Origin: Adineta ricciae
Taxonomy: Eukaryota > Rotifera > Eurotatoria > Adinetida > Adinetidae
Assembly: GCA_905250025.1 (NCBI GenBank)
Contig: CAJNOJ010000189.1
Span: 124,001 to 188,000, forward strand
Direction of reading: 5' to 3'
DNA: 64,000 nucleotides
Shown here: positions 22,728 through 33,932 of the stretch, piece by piece
How positions within the stretch are numbered: position 1 is the stretch's first letter
Layout: each line of letters opens with the position of its first letter
Translations under genes and position numbers: made by a program
Notes under the pieces: model-generated
Told to the model about the DNA's origin: nothing
Database searches by the model: none
Seen by the model: the letters and a program-made list of their open reading frames with translations, nothing else

Positions 22728-24707
22728 ATGGGCGAATCAAATGTTGATCAAATAACTAAACAATCCGACGAAGAACGTCTTCCAGCATTTATTCTTGAAC
22801 AATGTCTTACTGATAATATCCAAGAAGAACAAATCGAATATAAACTAAATGCACCTTTGTGCATTTCAAAAACTTATCAAAATGAATTTTTTCCTAATGT
22901 ATGTTTATGATTTGTTTTTATCGCGTATTCATTGATTATTTGTTAATCTAGTTTCATGTGAATTACTCAGGCACATTTGAAAATCAAGAGTTATTTTTCG
23001 CTTCGATTCGAGTGATTGCGAAAGACAGTAATGAAGAAGAAGAAGAAAGAATTGTTCAGGCATTGATTCGGTAAGTTACACTAAACATGGAAGATAAAAA
23101 TAACTTTTCTTTAAGAACGAAAACTAATAATTACCATGTATCAAATAAAATGAACATAACAAATGAAGAAAATCTTCTACGAATGTTATTCAACAAAGTT
23201 CAATTACAACCAATTCAGCATTATGAAATCATTCGTCATATTAACGTAAGAGAACTTCCAACAAAACTCATGGCAATCAGTGAAAATTTGACGAGATAGA
23301 AAAATTTTCTCGACAAAGTTAAAAAGGAACGGAGATTGTCACGGAGAGAGTTTTCAGCATACCCAAAGATTCAAAAAAGACGAATCTGATCAGAAAGTAG
23401 AAGTTCATAATCCAAACACTCTTAGAATTTATAGGAATTGACTAAAATCTTGTGAGAAATGAGTTCGAATTTATGTTTCTGAAATTCGATTATAAAGGCG
23501 AATGGAAAACTTCTTGAATTTGATCAATCTAACGATGAACAATATTCGAGTAAAATCGCTCTGATATTTCAACGTTTAAATCAAACAAGTGAAGACGAAA
23601 TCTTCAATAATAATGATTTATCCATGGAAATGGAGGATTTTCTCAGTTTCATCAGCGATCGGATCGAACTGAAAAATTTTCCGAAATATCGCGGTGATCT
23701 CGATGTGAAAACCAATGAACACGGCATTTATTCGTATTTTACGACTTTTCAAAATCATCAAATCATGTTTAATGTTGCTCAGATGATTCCGTTAGATAAA
23801 AACAATCGAAATTTTATTCAAAGAAAAGGTTTAATTGGGAATGCATTAATCTGTGTTGTTTTTCAAGAAGGAGGCGCAACATTTCAACCGGATTTTATTC
23901 TTAGCAAAGTCACACAAGTTTATATCACTGTTCAACCAATCAAAATCGATTCTCAACTTTATTATAAAGTTCTTATTTCCTTTGCATTGCGCGACATGAA
24001 TATTTTCTTTGGTTTTTAGATCGAAATTTGGCGTCGTAATAGCATTGAACCAATCAGAGTACCGTCTGTTGGAATTATTGAAGTAAATGAATCCTTTCGA
24101 AGTTATTTTTTAACATTATTGTTAAATACAATGAATATTATTTTGAAAAACGAATATTTCGCTAAAAGAATCATTGAACCACGACAACAATTGAGATCAG
24201 ATTCAATGGATAAACTCTCTCAATTGTTTTCTTCATATTCTAAGCCAATACCTGTCAATCTCACACAACAAGTAGCTCAACATCAACATAGTGGACTAAT
24301 TCCCAAAATATTAGAAGCATTTTCAACACCTCGTCATGACACAACGAAGAAACAAATAGGAAAACCAAACTCATGGGTAACAAATTATGGAAAAGTGAAA
24401 CGTTACTTATCAACGGTAAGATGAAGTTTTCGTCGGATCTTTCTGATTGTTTTTCTCTTAGAGTTCAAATAATTCAGCAACGACAGATCTTGTTGAGAAT
24501 CGTGCACAACTATTAAATCCCAATTTTGAAAGATCAATTTCATCGGAATCGATTTCAAGTTTAGTTACGACTTTACCACATCATATAGGATCAAATACGG
24601 AAAAGTAATCTTTTCATCAAATACTTTCTTTTATCTCAAACAGTTTGTTTAGATCATTTGGAAGTCATCCCAATTTGAATATTGAAGGACAATCAGTTCA
24701 AATTTAA
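22728..24707 (+). CDS. Rap/Ran-GAP-domain GTPase-activating protein (copy A)
   Basis: Seven exons (22728-22898, 22952-23070, 23116-23245, 23498-23968, 24020-24415, 24462-24604, 24653-24707) sum to 495 codons. The centre of exon 4 is a Rap-GAP domain: KYRGDLDVKTNEHGIYSYFT, HQIMFNVAQMIPLD, GLIGNALICVVFQEGGATF, QPDFILSK and VYITVQP. The GN of IGNALICV matches the position of the catalytic 'asparagine thumb' of Rap1GAP/SIPA1 enzymes, which speed GTP hydrolysis by Rap-like small GTPases, so activity is plausible. The C-terminus is serine-rich and probably disordered. The start is the ATG at 22728. One intron starts GTTCTT. At 494 residues it is shorter than many animal Rap-GAPs. Confidence 0.8.
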
Positions 24708-25552
24708 AATTTAACTTTTTGATTATTAATCGCGCAATTTCACTAAAATATCTTGTAGAACTAACTCACTGATATCGATTATAAATGTTGCAATTGAGCA
24801 AATCAAGGAGTCAATGATTACCGAGACAAAAGGCACTCGAATTTTTTTGGGAAATTTTTTTCTCTAATTATAATTGTTTCATCCGATGCTATGTAGGCTG
24901 CTCTCAACACAGTATGGAAAAAGGTACATTTCTATATTATTTAAGGTGTCAATCATGACTATCGAAATAAACCAACATAAAATACGAAATTCTGTGGTAT
25001 TCGTACGAGAACTGAGCCATGGTTGTTTGTTTGAGAAGGTGGAAAGTGTAGGGCGAAAACATTTTATAAATGAATTCTCAAACAGCTTATCATTTTACCA
25101 TTTCTCTCAATGCAGATGGCAACATAATGTTTATTCAACACAAAAAAATAAAATCGAAGTGCTCTTTTTTGCATTTAAAATTTTCGACAGATGTACGATG
25201 AAATAGTTTCAAAGTACTTAAAAGAAAAAAAAAGAAAAAACAGCCATCGTAGCGAAATGTTTTGTCACACAATGTATCGGACGAACAAACTCAAATCAAA
25301 GTTTAACGTTTGTTGTTTTTAATCACGTGCACAACTGATGGTTGAAGTAGAGAGAATCTATAGTTCCCATCCATTTCTACGTGTTTATATTAATACTTGC
25401 AATACACGGGTTGTGCAAACATTCGAAGGAACAGTAAAACATGCGTGACATGAAATTTTAACTCTCTCTTTACTGTCTTCTCAATGAAATAACTACTTGT
25501 TTTGCTCGATTCTTAGATAAGTTAATATAATTTATTTTCTTGAACATCAATT
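24708..25552. other. intergenic, Rap-GAP to ZIP (copy A)
   Basis: No gene supported. Frames here differ between A and B: an in-frame stop in B near 44970 and a frame-shifting indel near 25170/45150. The region is conserved as DNA but not as protein. The ZIP promoter should be at its right end. Confidence 0.45.
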
Positions 25553-26609
25553 ATGTGGAAACTATTCGGATTGGCTGGAAAAACTCAATCAAGATCAGCT
25601 GGTGGTGATGACGATTCGTGTGACCCTTCGGCAGAGGATTCTGATACATATAAACTCACGTTGAGAATTATCTCTGTATTTGTCCTTCTTGTCCTATCCC
25701 TGCTCGGTGCTTCTCTTGCGATTATCTCGTCCCGAGTGAAACGTCTGCACATTAATCCTGTGATAATCAACACAGGCAAATTTTTCGGGACAGGGTATAA
25801 GCGTTAGGTATACTAAGTTATATGTTGTGAGTTACTTTTGTAGAGTCATTTTGGCAACAGGACTCATACACATGCTACCATCAGCCACAGAAGCACTCAC
25901 CGATTCCTGTCTATCAGAAGATTGGAGAGCTTACGGAGCATATGCAGGTCTTTTTGCTATGTTGGCTATACTTGCCATGCAGCTTATCGAATTTTTTGCT
26001 CATCACCAATTACATCGAGGATCGAACAAAGCCGATCCACAACCAGCTGAAGCGCCTGTCGAACATTGTGGGGAAGAAGCAGGTCATAGTCATGGTTTAT
26101 CGCTTCTACAAGAAAGTTATAATCATAAGGTGAGCACCTACCTGCTCGAATTCGGTGTCGCTCTCCATTCGGTTCTCATTGGTGTGGCATTAGGCACTGA
26201 AAATGGTTCAACTTTTGTTGCTCTCTTCATTGCACTCTGTTTTCATCAGTTCTTCGAAGCGATCGCGCTCGGAGCACAGATTTCACGGTTGAATATTAAG
26301 TCCATCGTGCCAGCCATCTTTATGATTATCTTTTTCACTTTAACCACACCGGTAGGTATTGCTATTGGTATTGGAATTCATTTCGGTACGTACAATCCAA
26401 AGTCAGTAGCCGCATTGATGGTGAATGGAGTGTTGGATTCAGTATCAGCTGGCATTTTGATTTACGTGGCACTGGTCAATCTAATGGCTGCAGAGATGGG
26501 TGTTGGAGCACATGCATTTTTTGCTTTGAAAAAACGATTCAAAGTTTTATATTTTGCTGCATTGTATCTTGGTGCGGCTCTCATGGCCGTTATTGGACGT
26601 TGGGCATAA
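25553..26609 (+). CDS. ZIP-family zinc/iron transporter (copy A)
   Basis: Exons 25553-25794 and 25844-26609, 335 residues. ZIP (SLC39) proteins bring Zn2+ or Fe2+ into the cytosol through eight membrane helices. TM1 is near residues 32-54 (IISVFVLLVLSLLGASLAI). The splice rebuilds TM2, FFGTG joined to VILATGLIHMLPSATEAL. TM4 has HSVLIGVALG and TM5 has FHQFFEAIALGA, which carry the metal-site His and Glu residues of the family. The loop between TM3 and TM4 holds a short GHSHG histidine cluster. Its overall form is closest to the ZIP subfamily of SLC39A1-3 and fungal/plant ZRT/IRT. The 49-bp intron is GTATAA-TAG. Copy B differs at about ten residues. Confidence 0.9.
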
Positions 26610-27174
26610 AAGACCTTGAACTTATTTGCTTAGTTCCAAATAGAGAATATTTTTTCCTTTAAATCAAATAAATAGTTAGACCATATGAGTCATATATCTA
26701 TATTGGAATAAACTAAGTGGACGAAGAAGAATAAATTTGTCTCACCAGTAAGAAAACTGAAAACGAACGTCGACTGAAATTTAATCTACTTTCATGGGCT
26801 TATATAGTGACACAAATGTTGATTCGTTGATCACAGGGGGTGCCGTTTGCTTCTGTTCTACAGAGAAAGAACATTTTGTTTACTTTGATAGGCACCCCCT
26901 GTATTGTATGATGACGTTCTCGTTAAACGTAGTCGTCTCTGACGATCAACAAAAATGTCCTTGCACAACTTCTAAACACTTCTCTTGAAGACTCATCATA
27001 GTTATTTTTCACGTCAATTATCCAAATTCGTTTCTATTTACTGAGAAGTAAGATGGTTGTGAAAGCGACTCTTAGATTTGTAATAATGACCTGACTTTGA
27101 AGAAGTGCTTCATAAAACAATATTAAAGTCACATTCATTAGGTAATATTTAATCGAGCAAAGATAGCATCTTGT
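26610..27174. other. ZIP 3' flank (copy A)
   Basis: Non-coding. Contains an AATAAA-like signal, a 12-bp perfect inverted repeat (separate entry), and the left flank of the LINE insertion. Confidence 0.5.
26833..26902. repeat. conserved hairpin, arms ACAGGGGGTGCC / GGCACCCCCTGT (copy A)
   Basis: Two perfect 12-bp inverted arms (26833-26844 and 26891-26902) are separated by 46 bp. In B the right arm is intact and the left arm has one change. The G/C-rich arms stand out in AT-rich DNA. Could be a fossil transposon's ends or an RNA structure. Confidence 0.6.
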
Positions 27175-27188
27175 ATTCGATCGATTTC
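27175..27188. repeat. left target-site duplication of the LINE
   Basis: ATTCGATCGATTTC, identical to 58830-58843 on the far side of the LINE. The unoccupied site in B (from 47098) has one copy. Confidence 0.85.
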
Positions 27189-27298
27189 ATTCCTTCTTTT
27201 ATCGAGCTACGATAAGCCACACAAATTTTTCTTCGCTCTTCGTCTCTCTCTCAGCTACTGACAGTGAGTCACCGGCACCGGTACGATTGCTGCAATAA

Positions 27299-28801
27299 AT
27301 GGAGCAGAACGCTGGTGGCGTAGGATCGCAACAAGCTGAGCTTCTCGTCGGTTTCCAGGAGGCAACTCCCATCAACAGAACAGATATTACTAATAATCAA
27401 CATCAACAAATTAATCAAAACTCACTGAAACGAGCCAAAGAAGGTGATGATTCATTTGAGCGTGAACATCGATTGGTTTCGAGCAACAACAAATACTTTT
27501 ATAATAGTAATAATCGTCCAACAACCACCACATCTACAACTACATCTTCTGGACGTATTGGTACAACTGTTGGTGCACGTCAAGCATCCTTCCCTCCTTT
27601 CAAAATTAATTTTGTCAGTGACGAAGTTCCATCCGAATTAGCTATCATTAAGGACATTAACAAGAACTGCAAAATCAGTTTGTCCTATGGGCGATTTTCG
27701 TCAACAGGGAACAAGAAAAGTTTTCTTCTTTATGCAAATTCGAACGACCAATTTGAACGATTATTAAACAAGAACGTATGGCCGATCACTATCTGCTCTC
27801 ACGACTACATTCTAGATATTCCATCTAAGGTGCCAACTTCATATTCCTTAATTGCAACGGGTGTTCCGGCTCAATGGGATCTAACGGATTTCGAGCTAGA
27901 TGTTAAAAAGCAACATCCATCAATTATTAAAGTCGAGCGAATGATGGTAAGGGGTGGTACTCCCATCTCTAAAGTTCGCATTGACTTTTCCTCTAATCAA
28001 GATGTTCAAAAACTTCTCAAATGCAAACGATTACTACTGGATGATGAAAATACTTCTTTCATGGTTCAACAATATTATCCACCATTTAAAATCCTTCGTT
28101 GTTACAATTGTCAACAATACAATGATCATGTCGCAGCAAACTGCCCACATAAAGACAATCCAGTCTGCTTTAGATGTGGACAAAATCATCCATACAATCC
28201 TAGCTGCTCGAATGCCATCTGTTGTGCAAATTGCGGAGAAGAGCATCTTGCTGGGAATCCTAATTGTCGAGTCAAAATTGCAGAACGTATCAAATGCAAA
28301 TCAAATACAAACACATCAAATGAATATCAAACATCTACAACCAAAACAACACCCAATGCATGGACAAATACAACATCTAAATACATCCCTGTTTTCGACT
28401 GTCAACCATCAACGACAACTACTACTTCAACAACAACAGTAGAAAATCCAAAAAGCGATATATCAATCGAAATCTCAAATAAATTAGATTTAATCTTGAA
28501 CAAAATCAATCATCTAACTGATGAATATGTTAATCTTAAAGCTAACTTCAACAACGTCGAGCAACAAATCAGATCGTGTCAACAAGTGATTAACTTATTC
28601 AAGATTTTTATAACTGAACAAATGTGTCCACTGATTATGGAGGTTGGCGAGGGAGTAATGGGAAAGAAACAAGACATGAACAAGAAAAAACTTCGTCCAT
28701 TGATTTCAAATTTTAGTGAAGGTCTTGAACTATTGACAAAGTCGTTCGAAATAAACTCCATTCAACCATCGTCGTATGAATCCATCAGCGAAGATCTTTA
28801 A
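27299..28801 (+). CDS. LINE ORF1, nucleic-acid-binding Gag-like protein
   Basis: 500 residues, start ATG 27299. The N-terminal 90 residues are polar with a Thr/Ser run. A middle domain (about 105-255) resembles the RNA-binding part of Jockey-type ORF1 (SYSLIATGVPAQWDLTDFEL). Then come cysteine clusters at about 263-322: CYNCQQYNDHVAANC, CFRCGQNHPYNPSC and CCANCGEEHLAGNPNC, zinc knuckles typical of these ORF1 proteins. A possible coiled coil follows near 385-430. The stop overlaps ORF2 by 26 bp in another frame, so ORF2 is probably made by re-initiation or frameshifting. The frame is intact, so the insertion may be recent. Confidence 0.85.
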   Translation: MEQNAGGVGSQQAELLVGFQEATPINRTDITNNQHQQINQNSLKRAKEGDDSFEREHRLVSSNNKYFYNSNNRPTTTTSTTTSSGRIGTTVGARQASFPPFKINFVSDEVPSELAIIKDINKNCKISLSYGRFSSTGNKKSFLLYANSNDQFERLLNKNVWPITICSHDYILDIPSKVPTSYSLIATGVPAQWDLTDFELDVKKQHPSIIKVERMMVRGGTPISKVRIDFSSNQDVQKLLKCKRLLLDDENTSFMVQQYYPPFKILRCYNCQQYNDHVAANCPHKDNPVCFRCGQNHPYNPSCSNAICCANCGEEHLAGNPNCRVKIAERIKCKSNTNTSNEYQTSTTKTTPNAWTNTTSKYIPVFDCQPSTTTTTSTTTVENPKSDISIEISNKLDLILNKINHLTDEYVNLKANFNNVEQQIRSCQQVINLFKIFITEQMCPLIMEVGEGVMGKKQDMNKKKLRPLISNFSEGLELLTKSFEINSIQPSSYESISEDL

Positions 28802-28975
28802 TCCTCATCCAAATCTTAACTATTCATTTAGCATCCCCGTAAACTGTCTAACGAAAGCCGAAGAAAACATCTTGAAAGCAGTAATACAAGAGTGGACAAA
28901 TGTATTCAGTCTTGACTCTCTACTAAACAATTGGTCCGAATACCGTAATAAATCAGCATTACTGATGAACCCCAA
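28776..28975 (+). CDS. LINE ORF2, first 66 codons, cut by contig end
   Basis: Same start (MNPSAKIFNPHPNLNYSF) as the complete ORF2 at 55295. It ends at the N at 28976, inside what continues as KKNISLLLLNVASLK at 55495. This is the overlap duplicated by the assembly, not a separate gene. Confidence 0.8.
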
Positions 28976-28976
28976 N
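28976..28976. other. contig join (single N)
   Basis: One ambiguous base where the LINE ends abruptly and unrelated DNA begins. The LINE overlap at 55256 shows the true continuation lies elsewhere. Confidence 0.85.
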
Positions 28977-29802
28977 AAATAAACTTAGCAAAAGAATATT
29001 ACCAGTTTTATTAAATTTATCTCATAAAAAAACTAAAATAAAAGGATTAGTGTTATTCATTTTCGATTGATCCTCATTTCCAGTATGACTTGATTCGAGA
29101 AAAAGTCCGATAAAGAACTTTATGGGACAAAACGGATTATCTAGCATTAGGTTTAAAATCAACATAATACTTCCAGTTCGGTTGTCTAATAATTAATTTG
29201 GGAAGTACAGTTATTTATTCGACTACTTATGGCATCAACGTTCGGGAAAAATGACGATTGATTAAAGATTAGTATTATCATTTTGATTTTTGTACAAAAT
29301 AATTTGATTCAAATGAGAAATAAGTTTTTTCTGAACAGGGATCTATTTTTTCGAGTAGTAAAGAGAAGAAGATCTAACTAAATACATGTAGAAACGAGTC
29401 AAAACTTGTCTATCACAAGGATTTATTATTTTTCTAGTTATTTGCTCTTTGATCTCAGGAAAATTCTATCGTTTCTTCTTCTGAAGATCACTACGACTTC
29501 ATCTAAAATTTATGTTACCTTTAAAGATCCTTTAGATCAACTGTCTAGTACAGCAGATTACAGACAACGTCTAAAAATGCTGAAACAGCAATAAAATTCC
29601 GTTGTTATGAAGGAAGAGAAACTATTACTAAGGGTATTAAACGGCATTAGAGGTTATTCGACGGTAAAATCGCGGTTTTTTTTAGTATTTTTGAATATTT
29701 TTTAAGCAAAAAAGACTGTTTTAATGGATTCATGGTCCACATGTATAATTAGCAGGGCAGCTCTGCCTATTTTTGCTCTGCCCTGCCCTGTGGACATCTC
29801 TG
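28977..29802. other. unassigned start of contig B, possible hAT-type terminus at right end
   Basis: No match to copy A and no gene. On the minus strand the right edge reads CAGAGATGTCCACAGGG, similar to hAT transposon ends, next to short internal repeats (CAGGGCAG at 29749 and CTGCCCTG at 29777). Haplotype homology begins at once after it (29806 = 6034), so an element may be inserted here. The other end and a transposase are not visible. Confidence 0.35.
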
Positions 29803-29805
29803 GTA

Positions 29806-29943
29806 TCTACTATAAATAAAAGCAGATTAATCATCATCTTCTTGATCTAAAAGGTCGGTATTAATCTGTTCGGAATATTGTCGATGTGTTTGAATAATCA
29901 AATTTCAACTATTGAATTAAAGTTGATTTCCATCACTTTGATA
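29806..29943 (-). pseudogene. residual end of the TPR pseudogene (copy B)
   Basis: Matches 6035-6172 closely, the last-exon end of the decayed TPR copy. It stops where the B sequence jumps to the equivalent of 9802. Confidence 0.75.
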
Positions 29944-29957
29944 AAAAAATCTTAGTC

Positions 29958-30259
29958 TGTTTTGGTTATGCAAAGAGGGTAATTATTTCAGAGTTTTATT
30001 GTGAGATGACATTGAATATTAAAGAAAGAGAAACAAAAATGAATAGAGAGATATAGAAGCGAGAGTCATAAAATAAGTAAGATACACAGAGTTATCTCCT
30101 CTCGATAAACATTCTGGTCTAATCTAAGTAAGTTTTATAAGTTATTGTGACTCACGATAGAATAACGACTCCATCGTGTTATCTTGTAGTTCTCAATCTT
30201 TGTATATGTGTACAATCGTTTCGTCTTTTGTACAAATAAACAATAGTGAACTCGTAACA
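29958..30259 (+). repeat. possible solo LTR-like unit (copy B)
   Basis: Allelic counterpart of 9810-10055, with the same TGTTTTGG start and CGTAACA end and about 60 bp extra near 30070-30130. Confidence 0.3.
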
Positions 30260-31412
30260 ACTTTAATAACTCATAAGAATTTAGTTAGTGTTCTCTTCAG
30301 CTCACTCCCAAATTACAAAGTTGTTGTACATATATTTTATTCTGTTACTTGAGAGTATCGCTATAGAATACTTTTTGGGTGTGATACGAATACTGATTTA
30401 GCACGATGCTTTGCTTTTGATTAGTCATGTGTCTCATTTAAGTTAAACAAATCTAATTCGCGTCACTATAAATTGTTCACTGATTATTCTGAAAGCTTTG
30501 TTATTGTTCATATGAATACTATAAAAAAATTAATGAACCAGTGTGCCGACTACGGTATAATACGAGAGTTGATCAAGAGAAGAGTATAGGAAAAGCAATA
30601 AAAGTCTTATGGGATGTAAGTACTTTGTAACAGCAGATGAATTGTATACTTTGACTTGTTATTTACACTCTGCGAGTATCAAACAAATAAGAAAACCATT
30701 GATTAAAGTTCAGTCTTTGGATAATTACAGAAGTATGCAACTCTCAATTAAAAATAATGACTTACATTCAACAGCTTCATGTACTGGCAGTATTGATATT
30801 GTCATTCATCAAACATGAATGGAGTTTATCTTGATTGTGAGATGTGACATTAATGAAGATGAAAAAAGCACACACATCATCATCAGAAAATGGCACCTAT
30901 ATGTGTAGAGAATGGAAGGGAAGTAAAATATATTGAGGAGAAAAATCATAATTATAGCGATTATATATGTCAAGAGAACAAGTTGAGCAACTTTTATAAT
31001 TTCTTCTAAATTTACTGCAATAAATCTGTATGATATCTTCCACAGCACATTGTATCAGGTTCTTTCAAAAGAATACATTGATAATATGTTTATTTGATAA
31101 CAGGTTAACTCGAGAAAAAAGATTTTGATGTACTACACACGTGTAGTGTAATACTTGCTCTTTGTCTATTATCGTGGTGCGAAAAAAAGAGTAAAACTCA
31201 TATGAGATGCTTTATCATTCTCATTTGATGTTAGAGAACATAAATCAATACGATTATGACATTGTTCATTACTAAAAGATAGGAGAAATGAAGAATTTAC
31301 AGTTAAAAGAAAATCTTTCAGTTAAACGTATTAATTGAAGAATTTCCCATATTTTATGAAAATTACTTGTTCTATCATATTTATCGAATATCCCTTTTAG
31401 AGTTTAGAATTG
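30260..31412. other. intergenic (copy B)
   Basis: Counterpart of 10056-11255. Small indels throughout. No gene called. Confidence 0.4.
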
Positions 31413-32369
31413 ATGGCTCAAACCATAAATTTCAATCCGAATTGTTCGAAGTTGTTTCGAACTTTGATAATCATTGTTACTAGTTTATCACTCGGTTTCT
31501 ATCTCGCATCTTTTGAACGTGTTGAAAAAGTACAAAAATTGTCTTCTTCGTCGATTAATATAGTCGATACAACTCAACCTTTAACAACAAACATCACATG
31601 TGTCAAAACCAAAAAACTGTTTGATTTATATCATTCAACAATTTGTGTACATGACTATGAAGATTATGTTAGTGAAATAGTTCGTAAAGATCACATTTGG
31701 GAAGAAGATTATATTGTTCGTATATTACAAATACTTATTCGAAATCCAAGTTTAGATATGATCGATATCGGAGGTAATATTGGTACCTATACAATGTTTA
31801 CTGCAGGAGCACTTGGTCGTTTTACGTTAACAATTGAATGTTTTAAACCAAATGTTGAACGTATTATTCGTGCTGTTCAGATAGAAAATGTTCATAATCG
31901 TGTTGTTATTGTTCATCGTGCATTGTATTCGAAATCTGGAGAATATATTCAATTGTCTCAAGAATCTCCTTCGGGATTGCAAATTAAAAATGCAATTTCC
32001 AAAAACTCACAGGATGATTATATTGTTCAAACAGTTCAACTTGATGATTTACTTCCTATTCTAATTCAACGAAATGTTCGTGCTGCGATTATTAAAATTG
32101 ATATTGAAGGTTCGGAAGTTTATCTTTTAGAATCAGGACGAAAAGTTTTTCAACAAATCGACATTCAATTAGTTATGATGGAATGGGGAAATGGTTTACG
32201 AAAGACTTATGCAGATCGTTATGAGAAGATTGTTAATTATTTTGAAGAATTACATTATATTACGACAGATGTTGATTGTAATATACTTGATGTGACGGAC
32301 TGGCGAACAACATGGCCAGGAAGTGTTTATTGGATTAAAGAAATTCATTTTAAAAAAAGTATTTGTTAG
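31413..32369 (+). CDS. FkbM-family methyltransferase (copy B)
   Basis: Allelic partner of 11256-12212, with the same length of 318 residues. I count about 24 amino-acid differences by eye, mostly in the N-terminal third (PLTTNITCVKTKKLFDLYHS) and around 190-210. The SAM motif DIGGNIGTYT and KIDIEGSE are unchanged, so both copies should be active. The differences are spread over the protein and cause no frame damage. The start is the ATG at 31413, the same residue as in copy A. Confidence 0.85.
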   Translation: MAQTINFNPNCSKLFRTLIIIVTSLSLGFYLASFERVEKVQKLSSSSINIVDTTQPLTTNITCVKTKKLFDLYHSTICVHDYEDYVSEIVRKDHIWEEDYIVRILQILIRNPSLDMIDIGGNIGTYTMFTAGALGRFTLTIECFKPNVERIIRAVQIENVHNRVVIVHRALYSKSGEYIQLSQESPSGLQIKNAISKNSQDDYIVQTVQLDDLLPILIQRNVRAAIIKIDIEGSEVYLLESGRKVFQQIDIQLVMMEWGNGLRKTYADRYEKIVNYFEELHYITTDVDCNILDVTDWRTTWPGSVYWIKEIHFKKSIC

Positions 32370-33932
32370 AGAAACAATGAACATATTGTTTAGTTATTTT
32401 TTGGAAGTCGCTTTACGATATTTAAAAAATTCCATTAATAATCACAGGTTCAAATAAAATGAACAATAAATTGATTTTTATTGAAATAGAATTCTGGTTT
32501 TTCGTTTGAAAAGTTTTCATTCACAAATGAAATCAAATCTTTGAATTCGATCGTTTCCCCAATCAACAACACAAAGATTTCGTTTAACATCAAACGATAC
32601 ATTCTGAGGATCATATGCAGTTGATTTTATGCATCTCCTTTCCATTCCCACCCAAAATTATTTCGTCTTCCCCGTTTCCTTCCCGTTAACACATTATTCG
32701 ATGGTTTCTGTAGGTTGATTCAATTGATTAAGATTAATTCCATAACAATTTCCACCGACAATAACGTACTTTCTTTCTTCGTATCTTTTCTCCATTTCCT
32801 TTTTCATCTTCACACTTTATGCTTCTGTTGATCACATAGATAGAGAAATTCATATTTATCCATTGCTAAACTGCAGCAATCGATGTTATTTATAAGACCT
32901 TCTTGTTGATTTTGTTTGGTTTCCATTGAATAATTTGATGGTTGTTTCTATCGGCAATGAGAATATTGTGATTTTTGTCAATAAAAATTCCTTTCGAACT
33001 TGAAAGTGAATTAAGTTTTTCTTCATATTTAATTCTTTCTATCACAGATCTTCCATTTTGTTTTCATTTGTTGAATTTGATTTCTAAATCAACGGTAGAC
33101 TTGTTCAGCGATTTTTTTTCCAAAAAAGAAAACAATAAAAAACTCTCAACGAAGAAACTTAGCCTTTCATTTAGATCAACTTGAGAAAGGATTTTGCCGT
33201 TGTCGAGTTTTGACTTGACGAAGACTTAGTTTCTCCTAAAATTCTTGTTTTTATATTCGATGATGAACACACATTTGATAAAAATGGAGTCAATGTTTCA
33301 TACAGAAGAGTTTGTTCTCTCAAGTAAATGATGAATAAACCATTTTCAGCATTACATTTACTCACAGTCTTGAAGAAAATTCCAGGAAAGAGAAGAATGG
33401 GATCGAATTGATTTGCCATTTAAATGTTCGAAATTGAAAATTGTTCCATAACATTCATTATTTCCGTACAAGAACTCAACCTCCACCAAATTTTATCAAT
33501 ATCATAATCATCACTTAGATTTCTCCAAACACCACGATAAATGATTTTATGAATTGTTAGGAGTTTAAATAAGACTGTAAGGAACAATTTCAAATAAAAA
33601 AAAAAACAAATTTTTAACAAATCTCGATTTTTCGATCAAAATCTTTTCATAACCTGTGATTGGTGTTAAAGATTGATCGGGCTTTTTATCAACGTGAAGA
33701 AAACGTTCAGGAATGATTCTTTCAGCCATAAAATAGTTAACAACATATGTCTTGTTCTGAGATATATCCTTGATGTTAGCCACTTTTAAACGAGTTAGAT
33801 AATGTTTACTGAAAATGAAAACGAAACTCGTAGTGATTTTCTAGAAATACTTCGATTAAGACACAAACATTTATTTCAAATAGAAGAAAATCAAATAAAA
33901 AACAACAATCTAATGTACAATTTCTGTTTTGT
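32370..33932. other. intergenic with minus-strand coding remnants (copy B)
   Basis: Counterpart of 12213-13458 but about 270 bp longer. The remnant at 33171-33545 reads like copy A and has the same internal TAA. Confidence 0.4.
33630..33800 (-). pseudogene. exon-like remnant present only in copy B
   Basis: An open minus-strand stretch with protein-like composition (KVANIKDISQNKTYVVNYFM, IIPERFLHVDKKPDQSLTPI, TGYEKILIEK). It lies upstream of the remnant at 33171-33545 and may belong to the same dead gene. Copy A lacks this segment by a deletion between 13360 and 13375. No family recognised. Confidence 0.4.

Larger units (their letters stand above)
27189..28975 (+). mobile_element. LINE retrotransposon, 5' part
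   Basis: Starts directly after the target-site duplication. Holds a 110-bp 5' UTR, ORF1 and the first 200 bp of ORF2, then stops at a single N (28976) where contigs were joined. It resumes at 55495, after the 239-bp overlap 55256-55494. Rejoined length about 4.9 kb. The two-ORF, APE-endonuclease, CCHC-ORF1 layout places it with Jockey/I-like LINEs. The bdelloid family was not determined. Confidence 0.85.

Noticed and set aside
24874..25206. Possible gene between Rap-GAP and ZIP
   Set aside because: B has a stop and a frame-shifting indel, and the longest frame differs between copies.
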